A stretch of DNA of 64,000 nt from Nocardioides sp. (GTDB taxonomy: Bacteria; Actinomycetota; Actinomycetes; Propionibacteriales; Nocardioidaceae). The notes beneath the pieces were generated by a model. It was not told the DNA's origin. It searched no databases and saw nothing but the letters and a program-made list of their open reading frames with translations. Positions 1-7,344 of the stretch are shown here, piece by piece (the first letter of the stretch is position 1; the number at the start of each line of letters is the position of its first letter). The position numbers and the translations under genes are program-made. The stretch is taken from the NCBI RefSeq assembly GCF_014360585.1, contig NZ_JACIXG010000006.1, positions 1 to 64,000 on the forward strand, written 5' to 3'.

Positions 1-807
1 GCGGTGAGCTTCCACGTCGTCGGCGAGAGCGGCCCGATCACCGGGCACGACGTGGCCACACAGACCTCCTACGTCTCCGGGACGGCCAGCGCGGACGTGG
101 CCGGCGAGGAGTCGGGCGCGGCGTTCACGACGCCGATCGCCAGCTGGTACTGGGTCGAGAGCGTCGTCATCGAGAAGCCCCGCCGGGTCAGGACGGCGGT
201 GTTCTTCGGCGACTCGATCACCGACGGCAACGGCTCCACGGTCGGAGCCAACCGGCGCTACCCTGACGCGCTGGCCGACCGGGTGGCGACGAGCCGGTTC
301 GCCGGCCGGTTCGGAGTGATGAACGAGGGCATCTCCGCCAACCGCGTCCTGGTCGACAGCTCCGGCGGGCAGCGTGCTCTGGACCGCTTCCGCCGAGATG
401 TGCTCGACCAGCCGGGGGTCTCCACGGTCGTGGTGCTGGCGGGCATCAACGACATCCGCTGGGACGATGCCGACGAGGCCTCCGACCTGATCGTCGCCTA
501 CCGCGACCTGATCGCGCAGGCGCACGCGGAGGACGTGTGCGTCGTGGGCGCGACCCTGACGCCGTACGAGGGTGGCAGCCGCTACACCCCCACGCGCGAA
601 CGGGTGCGGGTCGCGTTCAACGAGTGGATCAGGACCTCCGGCGAGTTCGACGGTGTCGTCGACTTCGACGCCGCGACCCGTGACCCGGACCGACCGACAC
701 GGTTCCTCCCCGCGTACGACTCCGGCGACCATCTCCACCCCGGTGACGCCGGCTATGCGGCCATGGCTGAGGCGTTCGACCTGTCGCTGCTGGACTGCGA
801 CCGCTGA
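1..807 (+). CDS. SGNH/GDSL-type esterase or lipase, 5'-truncated by the window edge
   Basis: The reading frame is open from base 1, so the true start lies upstream; 268 codons are visible. It carries the SGNH-hydrolase blocks: FFGDSITDG (block I, nucleophile Ser), a GIND segment (block III, Asn) and DHLHPGDAGY near the C-terminus (block V, Asp and His). The family hydrolyses ester bonds with a Ser-His catalytic pair, often on carbohydrates or lipids. The roughly 60 residues before block I are beta-rich and may belong to an upstream carbohydrate-binding or jelly-roll domain. The substrate cannot be inferred. Confidence 0.85.
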   Translation, partial: AVSFHVVGESGPITGHDVATQTSYVSGTASADVAGEESGAAFTTPIASWYWVESVVIEKPRRVRTAVFFGDSITDGNGSTVGANRRYPDALADRVATSRFAGRFGVMNEGISANRVLVDSSGGQRALDRFRRDVLDQPGVSTVVVLAGINDIRWDDADEASDLIVAYRDLIAQAHAEDVCVVGATLTPYEGGSRYTPTRERVRVAFNEWIRTSGEFDGVVDFDAATRDPDRPTRFLPAYDSGDHLHPGDAGYAAMAEAFDLSLLDCDR

Positions 808-811
808 GCGG

Positions 812-898
812 TCAGCGCCGCCCGACGAGCACGCGGTCGACGGTCTCGGCGTTCTCCCTGTAGGTCCTGCTGAGGCCGGAGACCTTCAGCAGGCTCAT
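812..898 (-). CDS. possible 28-aa small ORF coupled to the epimerase gene
   Basis: An ATG overlaps the stop codon of the aldose epimerase gene (ATGA) and opens a 28-codon frame ending VLVGRR. The overlap is the arrangement this genome uses repeatedly for translational coupling. I do not recognise the peptide. It may be a genuine small protein, the remnant of a deleted downstream gene, or chance. Only conservation in relatives would decide. Confidence 0.2.
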   Translation of the reverse strand: MSLLKVSGLSRTYRENAETVDRVLVGRR

Positions 899-1806
899 CG
901 GACTGCGGCGATGCCCCAGGAGACCTCGAGGCGCTCGTCGGGAGCGAGCTCGATCAGATCGGTGCCCGAGTTGAACGCGTCCGGGGGAGCAGTCATCGGC
1001 TCGACCGCGAGGCTGCCTCGCGCGGGCGACTGGTCATCGGCGCTGTAGACCATCAGCCACGGGTGGTGCTCGTCGACCCACAGCTCGACGCCACCGTCCG
1101 GCCCCTGGATGGTGACCGTGGCCCGCCCGTCCTCGGCGCGGTCGAGATCGGTGAACGCGTGGTCGAGGACGACGTCGCCGATGGTTTTGGCGGAGGTGAA
1201 GTCGTAGGCCGTCGCGGCTGTCGTCTCGCTCGTCGTGGGCAGCTTGCGCTCGGGGTCCGACAGCAGGCGGGTCCGCGCGGGGAGGGTGAGGGTCCAGCCA
1301 TCGACCGGACCGGCGCCGACGGTGAGATACGGGTGGGCGCCGGAAGCGTACGGAGCGGGGGAGCCGGCGTGGTTGGTCGCGGACTGGGTCACGGTGAGCC
1401 CGTCGGGCCCGACCGCGTACGTCACCTCGAGATCGAGCGTCCAGGGGTAGCCGCTCTGCGCCATCAGACGGGTCGCCAGGGTGATCGAGGACTTGGCCTC
1501 CTCGATGGGCAGCCACTGCGCCCACCGCACCAGCCCGTGGGAGGCGTTGTCGCGCGAGGCCTCGGTGAGCCCGAGCTGGTGGGTCTTCCCGGCGAACTCG
1601 TAGCGGCCGTCGCGGATCCGGTTGGGCCACGGCGCCAGCAGCTGCCCCTTGCCGCCGCTGGACTGCTCGTTGTCGCCGAAACCGGCGACCAGCTCCCGCC
1701 CCTCGTAGGAGAGCAGGCGCAGCGCGCCACCACTCTCCGTCACCGTCGCGGTGTAGCCCCCGCCGTCGATCGTGAACTGCTCTCCACTCGGTCTCAACAC
1801 GTGCAC
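895..1806 (-). CDS. aldose 1-epimerase family protein (GalM-like)
   Basis: This 303-residue protein matches the aldose 1-epimerase fold, which interconverts alpha and beta anomers of sugars in the cytoplasm. Visible family marks are LLAPWPNRI near residue 57, HGLVRWAQW near 90 (first catalytic His region), SGAHPYL near 155 (second His) and AVEPMTAPPDAFNSG near 270 (catalytic Glu). The length is usual for the family. The start is GTG at 1806. It is the last main gene of a three-gene minus-strand operon, 3 nt after the kinase-like gene. Whether the substrate is galactose or a phosphosugar is not visible. Confidence 0.9.
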   Translation of the reverse strand: MHVLRPSGEQFTIDGGGYTATVTESGGALRLLSYEGRELVAGFGDNEQSSGGKGQLLAPWPNRIRDGRYEFAGKTHQLGLTEASRDNASHGLVRWAQWLPIEEAKSSITLATRLMAQSGYPWTLDLEVTYAVGPDGLTVTQSATNHAGSPAPYASGAHPYLTVGAGPVDGWTLTLPARTRLLSDPERKLPTTSETTAATAYDFTSAKTIGDVVLDHAFTDLDRAEDGRATVTIQGPDGGVELWVDEHHPWLMVYSADDQSPARGSLAVEPMTAPPDAFNSGTDLIELAPDERLEVSWGIAAVR

Positions 1807-1809
1807 AGG

Positions 1810-2352
1810 CTATCCAGTCGCCACGATGATGTCGGCGCGGGCAGCGGTCTGGTCGCGGGCGAAGTGTTCGGTCTCGGCCGCAGCCCAGGCGTCCCAGTGG
1901 GGCGCGAAGGTGTCGCCGTCGCGGCCGACGCCGCGTCGCCGGCGCTCCTCCTCGGGCGCGTCGACCCAGGCGAGGGCGGTGCGGAAGCCGTCGTACGCCG
2001 CGGCGCCGCTCCCGACGCCCTCGATGACGAGCAGTGGGCTCGGTGGGACCAGCACGGTCTCGGCGAGCTCGTGTGCGTGCCAGTCATAACGGCGGTAGGA
2101 GCCCGGGGCTCCCTCGACGAGGGGGAGCAGGACGGTCTCGAGCTGGGCGATGCCCTCGGCGAGACCCTCCCAGCCGGCGTACAGGTCGTCCATGTGGACC
2201 ACCTGCGCCTGCGTCATGTCGGCCAGGGCGGTGGCCAGCGTCGTCTTCCCCGAGCCGGCGGGGCCGTCGACGCAGATCAGCCGGCCCGGACCGAGGGTGG
2301 CCGGGCGGCTCATCGCGATCATCAGCAGATCGGCGGAAGGGGAGTCGGTCAA
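1810..2352 (-). CDS. P-loop nucleoside/uridine kinase-like protein
   Basis: This 180-residue protein has a Walker A loop GPAGSGKTT at about residues 30-38, a VVHMDDLY segment after it (the acidic substrate-site region of uridine kinase-like enzymes), LLVIEGVGSG (Walker B-like) and an arginine-rich lid (EEERRRRG). This pattern fits small uridine kinase-like phosphotransferases common in actinobacteria, most of them uncharacterised. It sits 1 nt downstream of a membrane protein gene and 3 nt upstream of the epimerase, so the three are probably co-transcribed. The phosphate acceptor is unknown. Confidence 0.75.
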   Translation of the reverse strand: MTDSPSADLLMIAMSRPATLGPGRLICVDGPAGSGKTTLATALADMTQAQVVHMDDLYAGWEGLAEGIAQLETVLLPLVEGAPGSYRRYDWHAHELAETVLVPPSPLLVIEGVGSGAAAYDGFRTALAWVDAPEEERRRRGVGRDGDTFAPHWDAWAAAETEHFARDQTAARADIIVATG

Positions 2353-2353
2353 C

Positions 2354-2818
2354 TCAGGAGATGCCGTACTTCTTCAGGATGTCGTTGACGTCGGCCAGGT
2401 CGTCATCGTCCTCGTCGCTCACCGGGCTCTTGGCCGTCTTCCGCGCCGCGACCGAGGCCGGGCCGGCCGAGCCGGCAGGTGCGGCACCGGTCGATCCCTT
2501 CCGGGCCGCACGGCTCGGCTTCTCCTTGGTGGGCAGGAAACGGGCGACGAAGATCAGCACGATCGCGAGCGCGGCGATGCCGAACCCGATCCAGACCGTC
2601 GGGCTGAAGACCAGGCGCGCGGCCCAGTCGGCGATCGCGTCCACGATCCTGCCGCCGGCGCGCAGGAGACCGGTCAGATAGGCCGCCGGGGCGAGCAGCG
2701 TCCACCCCAGCGCTTTCACGCCGGCTCCGAGGCCACGCCGTCGGAGCGCGACCCAGGTCCAGATCGCGCCCAGAACGGTGAGCGCGGCGGCTAGTGCGAG
2801 GTAGGCGCCTTGGTCCAT
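2354..2818 (-). CDS. small two-helix membrane protein, function unknown
   Basis: This is a 154-residue protein starting at the ATG at 2818 (MDQGAYLAL). The frame is open further upstream, but that part is proline/arginine-rich and has no good ribosome site. It has a hydrophobic helix at residues 4-22, a second strong one near 76-94 (IGFGIAALAIVLIFVARFL), then a basic Ala/Lys linker and a very acidic patch (DEDDDD) before the C-terminal ILKKYGIS. It looks like a membrane-anchored protein with a cytoplasmic tail. I do not recognise a family. It is the first gene of the minus-strand operon. Confidence 0.65.
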   Translation of the reverse strand: MDQGAYLALAAALTVLGAIWTWVALRRRGLGAGVKALGWTLLAPAAYLTGLLRAGGRIVDAIADWAARLVFSPTVWIGFGIAALAIVLIFVARFLPTKEKPSRAARKGSTGAAPAGSAGPASVAARKTAKSPVSDEDDDDLADVNDILKKYGIS

Positions 2819-2906
2819 ACCTGCAGTCTTCCACCCTCCTGGTCGTCTGGCACCCGGACTGTCCCTGATGTCGGCCCTGATGTTCCTCTGCGGTTCAATG
2901 GGGGCG

Positions 2907-3401
2907 ATGAACGATAAGCGACTCCTCGGCACCGCGTTCCCCGGCGACACCGGCGAGACCAGCCCCGAGGTCGAGGCCGTGCTGAGGTCGTACGCCGCGG
3001 GTCAGGCCACGCAGGCCGACGTGCTCACCGCCTTGGCCGCTGCCCGTGTCCTGGTGCCCGTGGTCGCGGTGCTGGGCGAGGTCGAGGTCGACGAGGCCGG
3101 TCTGGCCCACGACAAGACGTCAGACATGGCCACCGTGCTGCTCACCGGCGCCGACGGGCGCCAGGCGCTGCTCGGGTTCACCGGCATGGCGCCGCTGCAG
3201 GCGTGGCAGGCCGAGGCACGGCCGGTGCCGGTCGGGTTGCGTGACGCCGCCCAGGCCGCGGTCCACGACGGAGCCGATGCCCTCGTGCTCGATCTCGCCG
3301 GGCCGGTCCCGTTCGCGATCGAGGGAGACGACCTGCGCAAGGTGGCCGAGGGCTGGCAGCTGGCGACGGTCGGGCAGCGTACGGCATGGGTGCGGCCCTG
3401 A
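2907..3401 (+). CDS. SseB-family protein
   Basis: This 164-residue protein resembles the SseB N-terminal-domain family, small soluble proteins of unclear function often found next to translation genes in actinobacteria. The pattern VLVPVVAV...TSDMATVLLTGADGRQALLGFTG is typical. I chose ATG 2907 (MNDKRLLG); ATG 2898 is an in-frame alternative. It lies directly upstream of the infC operon but is separated from it by a promoter and leader region, so it is probably transcribed independently. Confidence 0.75.
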   Translation: MNDKRLLGTAFPGDTGETSPEVEAVLRSYAAGQATQADVLTALAAARVLVPVVAVLGEVEVDEAGLAHDKTSDMATVLLTGADGRQALLGFTGMAPLQAWQAEARPVPVGLRDAAQAAVHDGADALVLDLAGPVPFAIEGDDLRKVAEGWQLATVGQRTAWVRP

Positions 3402-3434
3402 GGGTTTCGCTCGACGCCCGGAGCGCTCCGGGGA

Positions 3435-3464
3435 TTGGGCCGGTGCGGAATGTTGCAGTAATGT
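3435..3464 (+). promoter_or_regulatory. candidate promoter of the infC-rpmI-rplT operon
   Basis: TTGGGC at 3435-3440 and TAATGT at 3459-3464 are separated by 18 bp, a plausible vegetative sigma promoter. It would place the transcript start near 3471, just before the leader's first hairpin. This is inferred from sequence only. Confidence 0.4.
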
Positions 3465-3477
3465 TCCGTGTTGACCG

Positions 3478-3694
3478 ATCAGACCGACGTACGCCGTGGG
3501 TCTGATCCAACAAGCGGAGATCACGAAAGCGTTCTCCCACCCGCATCGACCGCAAGCAACAAAGGTCGTCGGGTCCGGTCCCGAAGACGATGTCCCAGGA
3601 AATTCATGGGTCGGACGATTCGGTGGTGCGAGCCCTGCTCGGGTGAGCGTCCTGACTGGCTTCCGCTTGTGACAATCAAGCGGAAGCCATTTTT
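3478..3694 (+). promoter_or_regulatory. structured infC leader with internal attenuator
   Basis: The roughly 300-nt untranslated region before infC has two perfect hairpins. The first pairs ATCAGACC (3478-3485) with GGTCTGAT (3499-3506). The second is a terminator ending about 75 nt before the IF3 start. A leader containing a terminator suggests premature termination as the control point of IF3, L35 and L20 synthesis, analogous to L20-leader control known in Bacillus. The ligand (L20, IF3 or other) is inferred. The frame is open through the region, but I see no protein in it. Confidence 0.6.
3657..3694 (+). terminator. intrinsic terminator inside the infC leader (attenuator)
   Basis: A perfect 13-bp stem, TGGCTTCCGCTTG (3657-3669) with CAAGCGGAAGCCA (3677-3689), closes a 7-nt loop and is followed at once by TTTTT (3690-3694). 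This is a textbook Rho-independent terminator, and U-tails are uncommon elsewhere in this window. Its position inside the infC transcript makes it an attenuator rather than an operon end. Confidence 0.75.
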
Positions 3695-3770
3695 GATTTC
3701 CGGACCGTTCGTGCACGCGGCCCGGAGACCGAGATCCAGAGCCTCCGCAGCCACAACAACTGGAGGACAC

Positions 3771-4454
3771 ATCAGCACTGAGCTTCGTATCAACGACCGG
3801 ATCCGGGTTCCCGAGGTCCGCCTCGTTGGTCCCAACGGAGAGACGGTCGGCATCGTGCCGACCCCTGACGCGCTGCGCCTGGCCCAGGAGGCCGATCTCG
3901 ACCTGGTCGAGATCGCCCCGCAGGGCAAGCCGCCGGTCTGCAAGCTCATGGACTACGGGAAGTTCAAGTACGAGAACGCCCAGAAGGCCCGTGAAGCCCG
4001 TCGAAACCAGACGAACGTGATCATCAAGGAGATGAAGCTTCGTCCGAAGATCGACAAGCACGACTACGAGACCAAGAAGGGTCACGTCGTGCGGTTCCTC
4101 AACGCCGGGGACAAGGTCAAGATCACGATCATGTTCCGCGGTCGTGAGCAGCACCGTCCCGAGCTCGGCTTCCGCCTGCTGCAGAAGCTCGCCGAGGACG
4201 TCGAGGAGCTGGGCTTCGTCGAGTCCTCGCCGAAGCAGGACGGCCGCAACATGACCATGGTCATCGGTCCGCACAAGAAGAAGGCCGACGCCAAGGTCGA
4301 GGCCAAGGAGGCCAAGGAGGAGAAGGCCGCCGAGCGTGCCGCCGACGAGGCCGCCGAGAAGGCGGAGCGTACGGCTGCCAACGCTGCCCGTCCGGCCTCC
4401 ACTCCGAAGGTCAAGCGCCGCTCGGAGAACCTCGACCCCGACATCGACGTCTGA
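3771..4454 (+). CDS. infC: translation initiation factor IF-3 (AUC start)
   Basis: The 227-residue product is IF-3, which binds the 30S subunit, blocks 50S joining and proofreads start-codon/initiator-tRNA pairing. IF3-N covers about residues 1-75 ([30 protein letters not shown]) and IF3-C about 80-168 ([42 protein letters not shown]). A Lys/Glu/Ala-rich tail follows, ending ENLDPDIDV. The start is taken as ATC 3771 because GGAGG lies 4 nt upstream and the protein begins at the conserved [12 protein letters not shown] at 3711 has no ribosome site, and no ATG exists nearby. A non-AUG start allows autoregulation, as known for E. coli infC (AUU). It heads an operon with rpmI and rplT. Confidence 0.95.
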   Translation: MSTELRINDRIRVPEVRLVGPNGETVGIVPTPDALRLAQEADLDLVEIAPQGKPPVCKLMDYGKFKYENAQKAREARRNQTNVIIKEMKLRPKIDKHDYETKKGHVVRFLNAGDKVKITIMFRGREQHRPELGFRLLQKLAEDVEELGFVESSPKQDGRNMTMVIGPHKKKADAKVEAKEAKEEKAAERAADEAAEKAERTAANAARPASTPKVKRRSENLDPDIDV

Positions 4455-4529
4455 GCCTCCCGGGCCCAGCAAGAGACTTCCGCCGCCGCGGCGCCCCGTG
4501 ACCGGCCGGACGACGAGAGAGAGAAGAAC

Positions 4530-4742
4530 ATGCCGAAGAACAAGACCCACTCCGGTTCCAAGAAGCGCTTCAAGGTGACCGGTTCCGGGAAGATCCAGCG
4601 CCTGCAGGCCGGCCGTAAGTCCGGCGCTGCGTTCGCCTCCGCGCCGACGACCGGTTCGCGCAAGAAGCACCGTCGCAACGCTGGCCTGGTGGAGCTCGCT
4701 CCCGCCGACGTCAAGCGCGCGAAGAAGCTTCTCGGTCGCTGA
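4530..4742 (+). CDS. rpmI: 50S ribosomal protein L35
   Basis: This 70-residue basic protein begins MPKNKTHSGSKKRFKVTGSGK and contains SRKKHRRN, the typical L35 pattern, with the usual full length. It belongs to the large ribosomal subunit. A purine-rich GAGAGAGAAG precedes the ATG. It is the second gene of the infC-rpmI-rplT operon, 75 nt after infC. Confidence 0.97.
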   Translation: MPKNKTHSGSKKRFKVTGSGKIQRLQAGRKSGAAFASAPTTGSRKKHRRNAGLVELAPADVKRAKKLLGR

Positions 4743-4788
4743 CCGCTGATCACCCGAACTTTCCCCAAAGCATTCAAGGAGCACTGAA

Positions 4789-5172
4789 ATGGCACGCGTC
4801 AAGCGCGCAGTGAACGCTGCGAAGAAGCGTCGCACCACCCTCGAGCGGGCCTCGGGCTACCGTGGCCAGCGCTCGCGCCTCTACCGCAAGGCGAAGGAGC
4901 AGGTCACCCACTCCCTGGTCTACGCCTACAACGACCGTCGCAAGAACAAGGGCAACTTCCGCAAGCTGTGGATCCAGCGGATCAACGCTGCCGCGCGCGC
5001 CGAGGGCATGACCTACAACCGCTTCATCCAGGGTCTTCACCTGGCCGGCATCGAGGTCGACCGCAAGATCCTCGCCGACCTCGCCGTCAACGACGTGGCC
5101 GCGTTCAACGCGATCGTCGCCCAGGCCAAGGCTGCGCTGCCGGAGGACGTCAACGCCCCGGCTTCGGCCTGA
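4789..5172 (+). CDS. rplT: 50S ribosomal protein L20
   Basis: The 127-residue protein begins [20 protein letters not shown] and contains [11 protein letters not shown] and [17 protein letters not shown], all characteristic of L20. L20 binds 23S rRNA and is an early assembly protein; in several bacteria it also represses its own operon. AAGGAG at 4777-4782 lies 6 nt upstream of the ATG. The gene is last of the infC-rpmI-rplT set and is followed within 5 nt by an rRNA methyltransferase gene. Confidence 0.97.
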   Translation: MARVKRAVNAAKKRRTTLERASGYRGQRSRLYRKAKEQVTHSLVYAYNDRRKNKGNFRKLWIQRINAAARAEGMTYNRFIQGLHLAGIEVDRKILADLAVNDVAAFNAIVAQAKAALPEDVNAPASA

Positions 5173-5177
5173 GTCAT

Positions 5178-5951
5178 ATGACGCCTCTCTCCGCGAGTAA
5201 CGCTCGCGTCAAGGAGGCTCGCAAGTTGAGCCGCCGCTCGGTACGCACCGAGCGGCGGCTCTTCGTTGCCGACGGCCCGAAGGCGGTCGAGGGCGCGCTC
5301 GGTGTCCCGGGCTGCGTGCAGGAGATCTTCGCGACCGAAGCCGGAGCCGAGACGTACGCCTCGATGCTGGCCGACCAGCCGGTCACGCTCGTCGATGACC
5401 GAGCGATGGCCGGGCTCTCCGACTCGGTCACCCCGGCCGGGGTGGTGGCGCTGTGCCGCTTCCTGGACGTTCCGCTCGCCGACATCGCCGGCCCGCTCGT
5501 GGTGATCTGTGCCGACGTACGCGATCCCGGCAACGCCGGCACCGTCATCCGCTGCGCCGACGCGGCCGGCGCATCGGGGGTCATCCTCGCGGGCGACTCG
5601 GTCGACCTCTACAACCCCAAGACCATCCGCGCCTCGGTCGGCTCCGCGTTCCACCTCCCCGTGGCCGTCGAGCGTGACCCGTTGGCCGCGGTCAAGGCTG
5701 CCAAGGCCGCGGGCCTGATCGTCCTGGCCGCCGACATGCACGGCACCGCGGACCTCTTCACCGCCGACGACCTTCTCGCCCGACCCACTGCCTGGCTGAT
5801 GGGCAACGAGGCCTGGGGCATCCCGGCCGAGCTCGCCGCCGAGGCCGACGAGATCGTGAGCATCCCGATCTTCGGCAAGGCCGAGTCGCTGAACCTCTCC
5901 ACCGCAGCCGCCCTCTGCCTCTACGCCTCGGCGCGGGCCCAGCGCCGGTGA
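5178..5951 (+). CDS. SpoU/TrmH-family RNA 2'-O-methyltransferase (TsnR-like)
   Basis: The 257-residue protein has an N-terminal RNA-binding substrate domain (residues 1-95) and a SPOUT catalytic domain. Motif 1 is DVRDPGNAGTVIR at 113-125, motif 2 MGNEAWGIP near 213 and motif 3 SLNLSTAAALCLY near 235, which together form the SAM-binding trefoil knot. It follows rplT by 5 nt with no ribosome site of its own, so translation is probably coupled. M. tuberculosis has tsnR at the same place. The likely substrate is 23S rRNA or tRNA ribose; the exact nucleotide is not predictable here. Confidence 0.9.
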   Translation: MTPLSASNARVKEARKLSRRSVRTERRLFVADGPKAVEGALGVPGCVQEIFATEAGAETYASMLADQPVTLVDDRAMAGLSDSVTPAGVVALCRFLDVPLADIAGPLVVICADVRDPGNAGTVIRCADAAGASGVILAGDSVDLYNPKTIRASVGSAFHLPVAVERDPLAAVKAAKAAGLIVLAADMHGTADLFTADDLLARPTAWLMGNEAWGIPAELAAEADEIVSIPIFGKAESLNLSTAAALCLYASARAQRR

Positions 5952-5979
5952 ATGCTCACCGAGGTAACTCGGTGAGCAT
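5952..5979 (+). terminator. GNRA-loop hairpin immediately after the methyltransferase stop
   Basis: A perfect 12-bp stem (ATGCTCACCGAG, 5952-5963; CTCGGTGAGCAT, 5968-5979) closes a GTAA tetraloop directly after the stop codon. There is no U-tail, which is common for actinobacterial terminators. It probably ends the infC operon transcript or protects its 3' end. Confidence 0.6.
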
Positions 5980-5996
5980 CCCGCCCTCTCCGGCCT

Positions 5997-6109
5997 GCCG
6001 AGGCGTCACCCCCGCTGGCCGAGGCGTCACTCGCGTCGACCGAGTGGGCACCTCGTGACGTCTCGGCCGACGTACGTGACGCTTCGGCCGACGTACGTGA
6101 CGTCTCGGC
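5997..6109. repeat. symmetric 3+3 inverted array 1 (21-bp period)
   Basis: Three units start at 5997, 6018 and 6039 (GCCGAGGCGTCAC, the same again, ACCGAGTGGGCAC). Three inverted units end at 6067, 6088 and 6109 (GTGACGTCTCGGC, GTGACGCTTCGGC, GTGACGTCTCGGC). Every step is exactly 21 bp, and each left/right pair shares the centre 6053. The array fills the gap between the methyltransferase terminator and the MerR operator. No coding potential is seen. Two analogous arrays lie at 40169-40288 and 53414-53571. Confidence 0.8.
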
Positions 6110-6114
6110 GGGGC

Positions 6115-6145
6115 TTGACCTTCAACTCGCGTGAAGGGTGAGGGT
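6115..6145 (+). promoter_or_regulatory. MerR-type operator/promoter of the downstream regulator
   Basis: TTGACC (6115-6120) is followed after 19 bp by GAGGGT (6140-6145). Between them is the dyad CCTTCA (6119-6124) / TGAAGG (6132-6137). A 19-bp spacer with a dyad inside it is the hallmark of MerR-family promoters. The predicted transcript start falls at about 6152, next to ATG 6153, implying a leaderless mRNA and autoregulation. Confidence 0.6.
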
Positions 6146-6152
6146 GGCGCGC

Positions 6153-7196
6153 ATGGACGAGCCACTGTTGACGATCGGGGCGTTCGCGCGGGCCGTGGGC
6201 CTGACTGCGAGCGCGCTGCGTCACTACGACGAGTGCGGTTTGCTGGTGCCGGCGGAGGTCGACACCGGAACCGGCTATCGCTACTACACGCCGGAGCTCG
6301 CCGACCGGGCTCGGTTGATCGTCGGCATGCGCGACGCCGGAGTCCCGATCGAGACGATGCGGGTGGTGCTCGACTCGCCGGCCGGTGAGGCCGGGGCCGC
6401 GCTGGCGGAGTTCCTCGCGGACCAGAGCGCACGCACGGCGCGGGCCGAGGAGGCCGTACGCGGCGTCCTGGCCGCCGTCGACGCGGGCCCTGCCGCCAGG
6501 CCGGCGCTCGTCGAGCTGCCCGGTCCCGTGCTGGCCGCGGCGATCCGTCAGGTGCGGTACGCGGCGGAGTCCGACCCGGCCTCCGAGCTGGCCTCGGTCC
6601 TCATCGATGTGGCTGGTGCCGGCGTCGACGTGGTGGCGACCAACCGCTACTGGATGGCGGTCCGATCGTTGCCGGCGGCTGCCGAGGGGGACGGCGGCCG
6701 AGCGGTGCTGGCCCTGGCCGACGCAGCCGTGCTGGCCGACCGGCTCGACGCGATCACCACCGCCGAGCTGCGCATCGCCGACGGCACCCTCAGCCTCGCC
6801 GGACAGGAGCTGGGCCGCGACACCACCTACCCGGCCCACCGGCTCGTGCTCGCCGGCCTCGAACCGGCCCGCACCCGCGCGGTGCTCGCCAGGACCGACC
6901 TGCTCGCCGGCCTCGATGCGGCCGCCTACGCCGAGGTCGACCTCTTCCTCGGCGAGCAGGCGCGTCTCCGCTCACCGAGCACGGCCGAGCAGAGCGACGT
7001 ACGCGGCGTGGTGACCGGCCCGCCGATCCGGCTCCGGGTCGGCACGGCCCTGTTCGGGCGCGCGCTGGCTGCGTCCCTGGGGGAGGAGGTGCAGCTGGCG
7101 GTGACCGCGCCGGACCGGCCGATGGTCCTCACCTCGCCGTACCAGCCCGGTTTCACCGCGTTGGTCATGCCTGTCCGCCACGACCCCGCCGGCTGA
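6153..7196 (+). CDS. MerR-family regulator fused to a DNA polymerase III beta-clamp-like domain
   Basis: This is a 347-residue protein. The N-terminus is a MerR winged helix (LLTIGAFARAVGLTASALRHYDECGLL...GYRYYTPE, residues 4-50) with the dimerisation helix to about 100. From about residue 120 the sequence resembles a sliding-clamp (DnaN) fold: GVDVVATNRYWMAVRSLP, then near the end RPMVLTSPYQPGFTALVMPVR, which mirrors the C-terminal PVxL...LLMPVR strand of beta clamps. Such fusions are known in actinobacteria as clamp-like MerR proteins; the ligand is unknown. ATG 6153 is preferred because the MerR promoter would start transcription there; GTG 6138 and 6144 are alternatives. Confidence 0.8.
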   Translation: MDEPLLTIGAFARAVGLTASALRHYDECGLLVPAEVDTGTGYRYYTPELADRARLIVGMRDAGVPIETMRVVLDSPAGEAGAALAEFLADQSARTARAEEAVRGVLAAVDAGPAARPALVELPGPVLAAAIRQVRYAAESDPASELASVLIDVAGAGVDVVATNRYWMAVRSLPAAAEGDGGRAVLALADAAVLADRLDAITTAELRIADGTLSLAGQELGRDTTYPAHRLVLAGLEPARTRAVLARTDLLAGLDAAAYAEVDLFLGEQARLRSPSTAEQSDVRGVVTGPPIRLRVGTALFGRALAASLGEEVQLAVTAPDRPMVLTSPYQPGFTALVMPVRHDPAG

Positions 7197-7344
7197 GATG
7201 AACGGGTATCGACCGGATCGGGATCCGGCGCACGATGGCCGCGTGCTGCCTCGCTTGATACCCCACCGGGTCTGATACACGAAAGGTAAATCTGTTTCAC
7301 TCGGGATGCGGAGGTTCTCTCAGGGCGATGCGAAGGAGCACGGC

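Noticed and set aside
3461..3505. Short frame [14 protein letters not shown] as a leader peptide for infC
   Set aside because: It would start upstream of the predicted transcript start and has no codon run of regulatory meaning and no ribosome-binding site.
3468..3770. N-terminal extension of IF3 from an upstream start
   Set aside because: The frame is open, but the region contains the leader hairpins and a perfect terminator, its translation is non-conserved, and GGAGG sits just before the ATC where IF3 homology begins.
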